64,000 nucleotides of DNA from contig JAYJMM010000066.1 in NCBI GenBank assembly GCA_037349105.1, forward strand, positions 248,001 to 312,000, read 5' to 3'. The notes under the pieces are model-generated. The model saw only the letters and a program-made list of their open reading frames with translations, did no database searches and was not told the origin of the DNA. Origin of the DNA: Limnomonas spitsbergensis. Lineage: Eukaryota; Chlorophyta; Chlorophyceae; Chlamydomonadales. Of this stretch, positions 1-11,559 are shown piece after piece. Each line of letters starts with the position of its first letter. Position 1 is the stretch's first letter. Both the position numbers and the translations under genes were made by a program.

Positions 1-642
1 ACTATATTTTCCCTCTCACGAAGATGGACGAAATTACATTCTGTGTCGTGGGCGTAGCTTTCATCCCCTCTCCAAACATTCTTCAACTGGGGAGGATGAG
101 TAAAATCCAAAAACATTTTCAAAAGCGGGACTGCATAAAAGAAATCTGGAAAGCACGACCAACTCTTGAGTGGTTGCCTTGTTTTCTTGCGAGTGATGGG
201 CGCAAGTTCAATAATAGTTTAAGAAAAATAACAGGATATCAAGCTGTACCCTGATGTACACATCACAACTAAGATATGCACTATGTCCCATACTTGAGTG
301 AAATGTATGGAATGTTGCCTCATTCCAAGCCACGGGCTTATCCAATAATGTATAGGTCATGGGAAATCATGACATTGGTTCCACTGGACTACGGACTAAT
401 TGGCCACATCGGCCTTTTGGACACTCTTGACCCCTGCTCATAGTTCACCGAATAGACACATTTTACTGCCATGTTTGGCTTGTAATCTGCCGCGCATGAG
501 CAACGGAGTTAGCACACTCCTTAGTTTGCCTCTACAACACCGGCATCCTTCTGCGCATTGACTTGAAGGGACATCACGATCGCTCCCATCAACAGTCGAA
601 GGCTGACCCAGGCAGTAGCAACTTATCCTGGACCGGAACTGA

Positions 643-3600
643 CTACTGCGCCGCCACCATACTGTCTCCGATGATCTTCTGAGCGCTAACGGAAGGCACG
701 TGTTGATTACTCCCATCATCAGTCGATGGCAGGCCCTCGTAGAAATGCTTCCAGAACCAATGGTTGCTGAACAGCACCACGTCCATGTTCTCCAGGGCCA
801 CGCCCTTGGTCTCGGGAACGAGCAGGTACACGAAAGTGGTCACTGAGACAACGCAAGGGAGGGGAGGGAGCATATTTCTGGAAAAAATACAAGAACTCAA
901 CAAAAAAAGGTGGCAGGATTGAAAGTGGGTGTAGGTGGATGGTGGACTACCCGCTTTATTCCCAATGAGCTTAGGAACGCAGGCAGGCTAATGGCAGGCT
1001 ACTCTTAAAGCCATGATTATGCTGCCATAGGTGCTCAATGTAGGTTAATTTCAAACCTTCACATTCGCATGCGCATTTAATGCAAGGTGGGCGGACATGT
1101 CAAAAATTAAAAAATGCATTCTTTCCGCCATATTAAGGTCACACTGTCTGCACTACTCACTGACGAGGACCAGTGCGAGGAAGAAGAGGTACACTCCAAA
1201 CTCCATTGCGCACAGCATGCTCAGGAAGCACTGGCCAATGAGAAAGGTGAAGCTACGGGGAGGGAGGAAAGGGGAAGGAAGGAGATTCAGTTTTCTATCT
1301 TTTTATATTCTTCTTCTTGCTGTTTCCCTATTTTGCAGGCCACTTCGTGACAGCGGTGAGGACTCTGGCGCTCAGTCAACATATTCACATCAGCAAGGAC
1401 AAAAGGAACAAGTAAGAGGCCAGTGAGCGATCCGTCTGCTAGGGTCCAGCCACAGGGCTGCTAACCCACACCTCCCCCCTAGGCAGTGAACTCCTTGTAG
1501 CTGAATTGTAGCTGGATGGTAACTGAACTAAGGAAAACGTGTCACACTCACCAAAAGTTGCTGCAGGTGGCGATGGACATGCCTGCTGCACGTGTCTCGT
1601 GAGTGGCAACCTCAGAGGGCAGCAGCCTGATGGGGGAAACAAAGGGGGGGGGGGGATACTAGGGTCAAATAGGGGACAGGATTCCAGGGAGACGAGGGTG
1701 CGTATACATATGTCCTGATACATTATCAAACATACTAGCTTGATAATTTAATGTATATGAAACATTTGAAGCCCCCAGATCTGCCTTGACCAGATCCGCC
1801 TGGATCTACTTATAAAAGCTACCAGTTGAAAGGCCCCCATGACCAGGCAAAGCCCACGGTGCAGATGCATATGATAAGTGTTAGATCTGAGGATTACTCA
1901 GATCCGATCCACCTAGATCTACTCACCATGCGAGGGGTCCCCAGGACCAGGCAAATCCTGCAACGTAGATGCACATGAACGCAATGATGGATGCGCCCAT
2001 GTTCTCGTTGGTGTTGTCCTGGGCCGTGTTGAAGTTGAGCAGGGCAGCCACGATGGCGAGGGAGAGGACCATCTGAGCTCCACCCTGGAAGAAGAGGAAG
2101 CGGCGACCAAACCTGAGAGGAGGGGGGAAGGGGGAGAGATGTGAGGTAAAGGGGGGGCAAGAGATGTGTGACTGAACAATGTTCATGCGAGGATACTCAT
2201 TCAGCTACAGTTCAGCTACATTCCAGCCAAAATCTAGAAGAACTGTGGCTACACGGTGATGTGCCCCCGTGATGTGTAAGAAAAGCTCGCTGAAAAGACC
2301 TTTCTCTAAAATCCAGCAACATTTCAGCTACCGTGTGTCCGTGTGCCTACCTGTCCACCACGGCGATGGCGATGATGGTTGCTGCCACGTTGACAGATCC
2401 AATGATGACGGTGCTGAGGAGTGCCTCCTGACCACCTTGGCCGGCAGCCTCAAACAACTGGGGGGAGAAGAACATCTGCAGGAGGGGAGGGGAGGGGGTG
2501 AGGACAGGTAAGGACAGGCGGGGAGGATATGTAGGGAGGACAGGCAAGTGGTGAGAACAACACAGGCAGAGGGGACTAAGGGGGAGCAAAACATGAGAAG
2601 AAAACAGGCAGGACGAATGGGGGCGGGCACGCCTCATCCGTCATGCCTCTGCCCTCACGCCTCATCCGTCATGCCTCTGCCCTCACGCCTCTGCCCTCAT
2701 GCCTCTGCCCTCACGCCTCATCCGTCATGCCTCTGCCCTCACGCCTCTGCCCTCACGCCTCTGCCCTCACACCTCTGCCCTCACGCCTCTGCCCTCACGC
2801 CTCATCCGTCATGCCTCTGCCCTCATGCCTCTGCCCTCACGCCTCATCCGTCACGCCTTTGCCCTCACGCCTCTGCCCTCACGCCTCATCCGTCACGCCT
2901 CTGCCCTCACGCCTCATCCGTCATGCCTCTGCCCTCATGCCTCTGCCCTCACGCCTCTGCCCTCACGCCTCATCCGTCATGCCTCTGCCCTCATGCCTCG
3001 AGTATTCTCCCCTTACAATGCACTCCAGTGTAACATGCGGGAAACACAATGGAGACGCTTACGATTGCATTGATGCCGGTGAACTGTTGGAAGAGCGGGA
3101 GGAAGAAGCAGATGGTGAGCTGGGGCCGGTGATGCTTCTTCAGGATGGTGACGTAAGGGTTGCTCTTCTCAAGCTTGGATGCCTCAACATGCTCCACGAT
3201 ATCCGCAAACTCGATCTCAACGTCCTGAAGGGTAACAGGGTAAGGGTGATGGGGATTCATGTTGGAAGCAATGACGTAGCTGAAATGTAGCTGAATCCTG
3301 ATGATTCATGCAGGGGGCGAGGTTGTAGCTGAAGTGGGGCTGAATCAGGATGATTCATGTCATTGGATGCAGTGATGTAGCGGAATAGTTGCTGAGCTGA
3401 GATGACTCATGCCGGAAGCGGGAGGTGATGTAGCTGAATTGTAGCCGAATGACCCTTGAGTGCAATGTTGGGAGCCTTGCAGATGCCATGTACCAGTCCC
3501 TCACCTGAACCCTAACGCGTTTAACCTACGCCGCCCTTACCTCCACACCGCGGATGCGCCTCAGCACAGCCAGTCCCTCATCGGCCCTTCCTCGGGCAAC

Positions 3601-5348
3601 CAGGGAGTTGGGGGTGTCGGGGAGGAGCACTACAAGCAGTGGTGAAGATGGCTAATGTTAGAAGTCAGACTTTACGGAGTTCAGGATGATCAAGGCACCG
3701 GCTGGGGAGGGAGCAGAAATGGCGATTGAAGATTACACATGACGACTGCTGTTTCCAGATCTCAGATGACTGCTGTTTCCAAAAGGTTTTCAGTTAGGAG
3801 CGTGGCCGGTCCTCCCTTTCATACGCCGACCTACTCCCCCCGGGAGAGCACTCACTACATCCAAAGAACATGAGGGCTGAGGGGATGCCACCGAGTGCCA
3901 GTGCGATGCGCCAGCCGACGTGTGGGATGTTGACGCAGCCGAGGTTGATGGCCTGAGCGGCAAAGATACCGATGGTGACGGCAAGCTGCAACAAACAGGG
4001 GTTCAGAGGTCGGGTAAGAAAATGAAAGACAGATGAGGGACAGGGGTCAAACATATTTTGTCCGTTTTGTTTCAATGAAAAGAATTCATGACCCATGAGA
4101 TGCAGCCTGTGAACTGCAGGACTAATACGTTGCGATGCTTCACTAAATACAGGACGCTATTTTTAGAACTACTGCTCCAAGAGCTAGCCTGTTGTGATGG
4201 CTAGCAGCCTGCCCACAACATGGTTTGGTGTGCACCAACACAACCGCCAATCCGCCATAACCGCCGTAACCAACATACCTGAAACATGAGGTTCAGTGCG
4301 CCACGTGACTTGTATGGTGCCATTTCAGAGATGAACAACGGGGTGGTGGCCGAGGCGAATCCGACACCAACTCCCAGCATGAGCCGCCCAACGATGAGCT
4401 GTCCGATGGTGAACGAAGTGGCCACGAGGATCGTGCCGAGGCCGAAGAACGCCCCGGCGGTGACCATGACAGCCTTGCGTCCATAGCGCTTGTTGCCCGG
4501 GCCTGCCAGGAGGGCGCAAATGGCTGCTGAGAGGAAGAGGCAGGCGCTGACCAGGGACAGCACGTGGTCGTTGTACCTGCAGCAGTGATGTACAGGTATG
4601 AAAAGGTGTGAGCAGGTGTGAGCAAGTCTAAACAGGTGAGACCAAGCAGGAGGAACTGACAGGGACGAACAAGGGACAGCACATGGGACTCACTTGCAAA
4701 ACTGATTGCTGCCCGCAGGCTGGCTCAGGACGGCGGGGAAGAAGAGGGCCTGGTAGTCGGGCATAGCGGTGACGCCGCCCATGATGCCATTGTCGAAACC
4801 GAAGAGGAGGCCTCCGGAAGAAGCGACTGCAAAACACCAAGGACGACACAGGAGTGATGAGGGAGGGTTCATGTTCATTAGGCCACACAGGAAACTCAGT
4901 TGATTACCGGCAGTTGATGCATGAAATCAATAATACAAATACGGATATTTGTCAAACTGCCACAGCAAGTTGCACATACGCATGGCGGCCGGGTGGAGAG
5001 TGACCCATACTGCAGTGCAAGCTGCCCTTACCGCTAAAGGCCGACTGAGCCGGTGAGTGGCTGTCATGTAGCTGAATAGTGGCTGGAGCAATAAGTCCTG
5101 GATTTAAAAGGTCCATGCAACGGACCATGGCTATCTGGTTATTGAAGGGATTTAACCCTAAACCCTAACCCGGCCACCGACAGGGTTGGGTTCAGGGTTA
5201 TGGTTGAAAGGTTAAGGGTTTAGGGTTGAGGGGTTCGACAGGGTTGCGCACCTATGGCAATGAGCACCACCGACATGGTGACGCCGCCCTTGTACTGCTC
5301 CATTCTTGATACATCGCCTTCCGAGACAACATGTCCAGCTCCTCCCAT
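643..5348 (-). CDS. Hexose/H+ symporter (HUP/STP family, MFS), complete, 11 exons
   Basis: A plasma-membrane sugar/proton symporter of the major facilitator superfamily. Eleven exons join in phase: 5348-5252, 4826-4694, 4576-4279, 3985-3856, 3629-3541, 3224-3063, 2475-2351, 2112-1927, 1626-1552, 1252-1161 and 842-643 (TAG stop). All borders are GT-AG. The sum is 1587 nt, 528 residues, close to the roughly 530 of Chlorella HUP1. Visible hallmarks are GGLLFGFDNGIMGGV in helix 1, NKRYGRKAV in loop 2-3, GRLMLGVGVGF after it, QQFTGINAI in helix 7, VDRFGRRFL in loop 8-9, FAWSWGPLAWLLPSE in helix 10 and VPETKG at the end of helix 12. The start MGGAGHVV matches the short cytosolic N terminus of HUP proteins. 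The intron after exon 6 holds a 14-bp minisatellite and the first intron holds telomere-like sequence. Substrate preference is inferred from family only. Confidence 0.93.
2632..2998. repeat. 14-bp minisatellite inside a transporter intron
   Basis: About 26 units of 14 bp alternate between two variants, CCTCTGCCCTCACG and CCTCATCCGTCATG. The array lies between transporter exons 6 and 7. Because 14 is not a multiple of three, all three plus frames carry a long repetitive open frame; none is a protein gene. Confidence 0.95.
5146..5229. repeat. Interstitial telomere-like repeat
   Basis: The stretch holds AACCCTAAACCCTAACCC, followed by inverted degenerate copies ending in GGTTAAGGGTTTAGGGTTG. 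It resembles the TTTAGGG telomere repeat of plants and many green algae, in both orientations. It lies in the first intron of the sugar transporter. Confidence 0.75.
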
Positions 5349-6800
5349 GATGTGAAAGCTGACCTGCAAGGCAAAACGGACAATGAGCGTCAGAAAGTGG
5401 ATGTTCAAAAAAGTGGCAGAATGGCTAAATGGCGGGAGTACCGTACTACAAAAGCCCAGGTTGCCTTTTTCTTGCTTTCGCATCTGCTGCCTGCACTACC
5501 GTATTTACTCTATCTGCTCATAGGGCACAGAGGGTAAAGAAAGGCTATGGTGTCAGAGATGTGGTAGGGAATGAATACTGCAAAGCTAATGCATGAACGA
5601 GGGTCAGTAGTAACTAACAGCCAGGCTGTTAATGACTGGCTCGCCGCCTCGCGCATCTGAGTGCCGGGTCGCTAAATCACTTCGGCACGGCAATGAAACG
5701 CCCGGCCTGTTCTAAAACAACATCAGTGTGTAGATTGTACGGTCCAAGTGTTGCTTTCTGCCCCACGCACCCCTTTCGCAATCGCACAGACAAGGATAGT
5801 CTGATAGCTATTAATTGTTACGGTACATCTAGCTCCAGCGTTGCTCTCACCTTTGAACGCTTTTGAACGAGGAAGTGCTTGGGGGTGGGTAAGCTTTCCG
5901 ATCGATTAATGTCAATATGGTGCTGTGGATTACACGAGTCGTTTTAAAGGCATGATTGAGGGAACGCGTGCAGTAATGGCGGTGTGTAATGGTACAGTAA
6001 TGGCGGTATGTCATGAATATCGTCGTCCTGGTTACTCAGCAAAGATCCACTACATGACTCGACTGGTTGCTTGGTCATGTGAATGGCCATGTGAGTGGCC
6101 CGCAGGAGGGTCGGCCTGGTATCGGCTTGTGAATGGCACGTGATACTCTGTGCTGACTATCACATCCGCCAGTCATTGCCAGCCTGGCATACCGCAACTA
6201 CCCCGCAACATCCACCCCGGAATACCGCCTGGTAGTTGAGATCACACGCGCGCTCGTCTGACTCGACTGGTTGCATAATCCAAATATTCAAGGATAGCCA
6301 TTCACGCATCCTAGGACTCGGCCTATCAAATCAGCGTCACTACGTGACTTGCATATGCAATCTGATTACGCTGGCAATTCGGATTTTGAAATCGCCGACT
6401 GGTTGAAATCTGCTGACTGCACCCGTTCTGACTGTTTGAAATCCGCGCCTGCTGACAAATGCAGTTCGCTGTCGGGATGTGCAATCCAGCAGCCATTCAT
6501 GACTGATCACATGACGTGGCGGGGTAGTCATCTGTTTACTGTACACCCTGCCATTAAGAACTCACGACCCTGCCTCATACATAAAACAACTCCTCCAATC
6601 CTGAGCATTATCTCGCTATAAGTGAACACACGGCCATGCTCGACCCATCTCTGCACGTCATCACGGAGCTCCAGAATTGAGGGTGAGCCATCAGATGATC
6701 AGACAGGGAGATGGGGCCGGGGCAAAGTCCAACATCTGTCTCTTTTGCGGGCAGTTTCCAGAATCAAAGCATGTACGCGTAGTATTCTTCATTTCTGTAT
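5349..6800. other. Intergenic region upstream of the transporter, no gene seen
   Basis: This gap separates the transporter start from the end of the third viroplasmin-like copy. Only short frames without coding character are present. It should hold the transporter promoter, but no clear core promoter element could be defended. Confidence 0.5.
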
Positions 6801-6810
6801 TTGACTATAC

Positions 6811-8036
6811 CTTGGGAACCGCAGCCGCCTGGCTGGCGCACCGCCGCACCCCTCCAACACATTGTCCACGCGGTGGCCTTGGAGCCTGGGCTGGCCACTT
6901 GTGGACAGAAAGCCTGGAGTAGTGTCCTCTGTCATGTTCTCAGTGGTGTCCTCGAACGTGTCGCCAGTGGAGTCCTCGTTGGGCGTGTAAAAATAAATCC
7001 TCAGAGGTGCCCGATGTTCAGGCTTCCGTGGGGTCGTCATAGTCAGCACCCACTGCCCAGTGGTAGCACCCACCGGCAGGCGGATGCCCTCCGTTTTTAT
7101 CCCAGTATGGTTGGACAGTGCTGGAGGCCCCGCTGCTGGTTCTTTCCCGGACGACTGCCACCTGCTGCCTGTCTCCTGCCCATTCGTAGGTGCATGCTCT
7201 TTGTGCTGTGTGCCCTGACAGGCGTGGTGTCCCCGCTGGACTGGCTGGCCTGCCTACCCCTGCTAGCCCTTGGGTTCCTGGGTGATGACATGGATACTGC
7301 CTTGACGGTGATACTCTTCAGCCTTGCGTACAGAGCTTAAGCTCTTGTGTTCAGCACCCTGTGCAGGAAACATGTCGCAAATAGCATGTTGCATGCTTCA
7401 GGGGCATGGTCATGAAAAGTAGTTTAGTAGCATGGAGCATGGTGCTAGGTGCATGGAGCAAGGTACTAGGTGCATGGAGCAAGGTGCTAGGTGCATGGAG
7501 CATGGTGCTAGGTGCATGGAGCATGCTGCTAGGTGCATGGTGCCAGGTGCATGGTGCTAGGTGCATGGAGCAAGGTGCTAGGTGCATCGAGCATGGTGCT
7601 AAATGCATGGAGCAAGGTGCTAGATGCATGAAGCCAGGTGCTAGGTGCATGGAGCATGGTGCTAAATGCATGGAGCAAGGTGCTAGATGCATGAAGCCAG
7701 GTGCTAGGTGCAGGGAGCTTCCATTATTCGTCTGCATGGAGAACGCGAGCTATGGAAGCACACATGCGTAGGGCGGAAACGCACCTCCCTCCCCCCCGAA
7801 GTGGCTTCCTATCACCCTCCCCTCCACAGTACATATGCAGCTCATACCGGTAGATAACAGGTTCCTTTCACCCCCCCTTTTTATACGTTCCTTCATCTCA
7901 CCCCCCCCATCAATACATCTGTGACTCACTTTATAATCCCTTCTCAATGACCTCGTCACCGATCCAGTTTTCAAATATGCCGAAAACCTTGCCCTGGCCA
8001 ACCGCGTACTTTTTGCAGTTCATTTTCATATCCAAG
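6811..8036 (-). pseudogene. Viroplasmin/RNase H1-N-like gene, copy 3 (damaged)
   Basis: Third copy of the gene family whose best copy starts at 21798. Exon 1 (about 8036-7931) encodes KKYAVGQGKVFGIFENW, the core of the small RNase H1 N-terminal domain that binds RNA/DNA hybrids in RNase H1. It ends in an in-frame TAA plus one extra base before the GTGAGT donor. Exon 2 (7358-6811) begins GAEHKSLSSV like the other copies and ends at the same VPK/GT border, but has two TAG codons near its start and frame changes. The intron between them carries the family minisatellite. Stops, frameshift and a shorter exon 2 argue for a decayed copy; unrecognised splicing cannot be excluded. Confidence 0.6.
7431..7716. 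repeat. 21-bp minisatellite in the intron of copy 3
   Basis: About 13 imperfect units of 21 bp built from GGTGCTAGGTGC plus ATGGAGCAT. It sits between exons 1 and 2 of the copy-3 viroplasmin-like gene. Both strands are open because 21 is a multiple of three; the 120-residue frames here are repeat translations. Confidence 0.93.
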
Positions 8037-8119
8037 GTGTGATAGACCCGACCTGGGTCCTGCTGCTGCTGCAATTCCATGGCATAGCTGATGCAAACCC
8101 AAGGCAACAGCCTCTACCT

Positions 8120-9019
8120 AAAGCTGCAAGAGCCCTTCGACATTCTCCAGCATGTGCCTCTCCTTAGTATCCGAGGCGCCGGTGCAGCGCCCAGTGGCAG
8201 CTTCCCCAGCCACTGAAGCAGTCACTGTGCTGGCCTTGCCCCGCAGGGCTACTGGTGCTGAGCCCATCCTGGACATCTCCACGGCTAGTGGTTGATGCCC
8301 TGTTAACCCTGCAGGCAGCGAGCCGGGCGGGCGGGGGCCAGGGCTGCCCTGTGCTCTGGTGGTTGCACACCAAAAGGGAGCAGCGGAATATGCACCTGCT
8401 GTTGACCCGCCACTGTTACACCAATGCTCTCGTGGCCGAATGGGCCACCTGGCGCTGTTGTCTCCGCGCTGCAGCACCCACACTCAGAGGCCGCACCGGA
8501 TGCGCCACCTACTCCTCTTCCATGCTCGCTGTGCTGTGCTACCTGCCAGGTGTAGTGCTCCCGCTGGTCTTAGAGACCTGCCTGACTCTGCTGGCCCTCA
8601 AGGTCCAGGGAACGGACTAGAATGCCGCCTTGACGGAGACACTCCTCAGCCTCAGGTACCGTTAGGAAGCCCTTGTATTCAGCACCCTGAGCATTGTGCA
8701 TAGTGCATGAAGCATGGTCCTGGAGCATGGTGCATGGAGCGTGGGACATGTTGCGTTAGTCAACAAAGAAACCCCAAACAAAGGAGACAGATACCCATGT
8801 GGCCATGTCATAATGGGACTGCGAACAGCCAATCCTCCCCAATCCCTTCCCTCCCCATGTACAGCTCCCCTCACCCATCGCCTCATCAAAACTCATACGT
8901 GACTCACACTGAATTCCGTCACTGAGGCCTTGGCGTCGTCCCAATTGCGAAATATGCCGACCTCCTTGCCCTGGCCAGCCGCGTACACGACAGGCTTCTC
9001 CTTCATACGTATGTCCAAG
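8120..9019 (-). pseudogene. Viroplasmin/RNase H1-N-like gene, copy 2 (probably damaged)
   Basis: Exon 1 (9019-8908) encodes MKEKPVVYAAGQGKEVGI then FRNWDDAKASVTEF, ending at a GTGAGT donor in phase 0 as in copy 1. The intron holds a short remnant of the shared GCATGGT minisatellite (about 8695-8750). Exon 2 (8686 to about 8120) begins GAEYKGFLTVPEAEECLRQGG, aligning with GAQFKGFNSIPEAEEYLRQGG of copy 1, but then meets TAA, and later TAA and TAG, in that frame. Copy 3 starts only about 85 bp downstream, so copies 2 and 3 are directly tandem. Frame after the first stop is uncertain. Confidence 0.6.
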
Positions 9020-9269
9020 CTGTCAATCAATGTTCAGCTTTTACTGGCGGTCGAGTGGAAGAGGCATTGCCGAATCTGACAAAATGCGTCCTATCATCAT
9101 CTGTTTTGAATACGACAGTCCGATCCCCTGGTCCGATCAGGGGCACATGAAGACGGAGGAGGTGGGCTGCTGATTTACACGACTTATGCATGGGAGCTGG
9201 TGCAGTGCGCTGGCATTGATAGCGATCCCCTTTACTAGACAATCTTGACTTGTTCAAAAAATGCATTTG

Positions 9270-10190
9270 GCCAATGTCAAATTCCCTCCATGCATCTTGC
9301 CACTTGTCACCCCCTTGTCACCTGGCACCTGCCTGTCAGCTAATTTGAAGTATGGTAGCTGCCACGTCTAGACACGAATATCTGATACCGGTATTTACCA
9401 AACCTGTCTGATGTCATGTGAACAAATCTACGGGCCTACCGTTAAGAGCTGGTCAGGAGGGATCAGGCCATCAGGGGGAGGCATTGTACGTAGGCATGGA
9501 GGCTGCCTGCGTAGAGAAGCCTGAAGCCAGATTAAAACGCCTGGAGACGCCGCGCTGCAGGAAATTTAATTCAACATACCATAGCGCATCAGTTAAAATA
9601 ATATTAACTTCCGTCCGCGCATCACTTTCAGTACAGTAAAACGCAGCATAGTTATCCTCCTCTGGTGCACAGTCAGCAAAAATGCGAGGAGGAGCCGGAG
9701 TGGAAGGCCGAGGACCCCTCAATGGAGCGTTGGCTAGCCCAGTTTGGGCCGGGCCGAGGCCGAGGATCCCCAAACCCTGAACTGAACATTTTTAGAAGCT
9801 AGGAGTAGTGTTCTGCTTGAATACTTGAGCAGACTTGACACGGATCAATGAACGGAGGTCGAATCAAACAGTCGCGCAAGGATGTTTTTTTTACAAAATG
9901 CTGTTTTCAATTCATACCGCGCACCCCCATGATAGTTGTTTGGGCACCCTGACTGACACGCCGCGCAGCGGCGATTTTTGAATGATTATTAGGCGCACCC
10001 ATGTTCGCGCACCCCAACAATTAATTACTTTTGAGCGAAGTCTCTGGTATTTTACGGTATGATATGAAAATCAGCAATCATGATAGTGGTACCGGTACTG
10101 TATCCCAGTAAGTACTCCCACCCAGTACCGGTATAATATACAACATTTGCCACAGTCACACAGCAAGCGTGCAATGAAGGCTCTCTCAGC
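9270..10190. other. Intergenic region, no gene seen
   Basis: AT-richer than its surroundings. It contains a small inverted repeat around TACCGGTACTG (about 10089) and CAGTACCGGTA (about 10122). A minus-strand frame at 9471-9773 has no recognisable domain and no convincing splice context. Confidence 0.4.
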
Positions 10191-10192
10191 CC

Positions 10193-11557
10193 TTAAGCGT
10201 CCTGCCCTGAGGACCCATCCAATGAGCGGGCCCTCGCCTTGGGGTCCCTCAGAGCCAGCAGGTTAAACACCGCCGTGGAGGACATGACCGCCAGTCGCTT
10301 GCCATTGTCGCTGATCAAGGGTCCCACCAGCATCTCCTTGCGCTGACGTTCCGTGAGCTCTGTGCTTGCATATGCATCCATCAGGCTGCCCAGGCTCCCC
10401 CACCTCGCCGCCACAGTGGCCGCCTTGTCCTGAGAGGGGGGAGGTTCATCCAGAATTCGAATATGAGGTGTAAATGGTCAGATCGGAACAAATTGAAGGG
10501 ACTACCAAAGCTGTTTTGTTCTTCCTGATTACCCCCACCTTCAAGTTCGAAATCCAAGCCCCTTCATCCCTCCCTCCCCCCCCCCCTTACTTTGCACAGA
10601 AGGCAGCTCTGCATGAGTGCACATGCGAAGGTGCGCGTACAGTCCTCATAGCTGCTCTCAGGCAGCAGTTCCTTCAGGCCGTCGCCCTTGCGACCGAGGA
10701 AGGACAGGATGCTCTCCTGCTTCTTCTTCATCAGGTTGCGTGCGATGACACGCGTCTGGTCCGCGATGAACATAGCCAGGTGAGCCTCGTCCTTGAGGTC
10801 GGTGCGAAGGCTGAGTGTGCAGCAGTTCAGGTAGATCTATCAGTCAGGTGCCATATCAGATCTAGATCCAGAGGCAGGGATCTATTGAACAAGGGGATGC
10901 ATGCTTTGCTGACGGGCGCCGCCTCTTTATCTGCCCCTTGGCAGTTCAGTCATCTGCCGGATGCACCTAAGAGCGCTTGGACCCCCAAAGGGAGGCTGAA
11001 ATACTCTGCTGCGTCAATCAAGTGCACGGTCCTGCTCACTGGCGGGTGCAGGTTCCATGTATCCCTCCTTAGTAGGGGACAGGGGGGGACACATGGACAC
11101 CAGTTCAGCCACAACAAGGCTAGGTACTCGTTCAGTTGTTTGGCAGAGGCATGGGGCAGCCAGCTACACCCTGGCTGCAGGACTGTTGGGACGGAGTCCT
11201 ATACCTGATGCGTGCTATTGAGATCCATACAGTCCACACCATCCATCCATCCTTCTTTTGAATATTCACACAGAGATCCAGAAGGCTTCGGCCCTGCTAC
11301 TAACGTCGTCATCCTGAGTGTGGATGAGGGAGGTGGCAGAAGCACGCTGATGAGCCATGGAAGGGCGGCACATGACAGCACACAGCCTTACCCGAGCCAT
11401 GCATGCAGCTGTTATGAAGTTGCACTTCCCATGCCATGTCATGGAAGGGCGGCGCATGACAGCACACAGCCTGATCCCACACTTACTGCAGGGCTGATGA
11501 GCCGGGGCAGGTGAGCAAGTCCATCAAGAGGTCGTTCACGATGTTGGGGTTGAATGC
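10193..11557 (-). CDS. Three consecutive C-terminal exons of an unrecognised protein
   Basis: Exons 11557-11487, 10810-10591 and 10429-10193 join with matching phases (2 then 0) and end at TAA. They give a helical segment with AFNPNIVNDLLMDLLTCPG, then FIADQTRVIARNLMKKKQ and SILSFLGRKGDGLKELLP, then TELTERQRKEMLVGPLIS and a C terminus of SSGQDA. No family was recognised. The same strand and the upstream exons at 13.3-14.6 kb suggest these are the 3' end of a longer gene, possibly the modular gene at 15-22 kb, but the link was not traced exon by exon. Composition and phase agreement make real coding sequence likely. Confidence 0.6.
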
Positions 11558-11559
11558 CT

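Noticed and set aside
2632..2998. CRISPR array (also considered for 56.2-56.9 kb)
   Set aside because: Units are contiguous without unique spacers and the host is clearly eukaryotic.
2548..3290. Pro/Ser/His-rich frames of 120-215 codons
   Set aside because: They translate the 14-bp minisatellite in the transporter intron, on the opposite strand to the gene.
7351..7771. Repeated MHLAPCS and GAWSMVL frames
   Set aside because: Both strands of a 21-bp minisatellite stay open; it lies in an intron.
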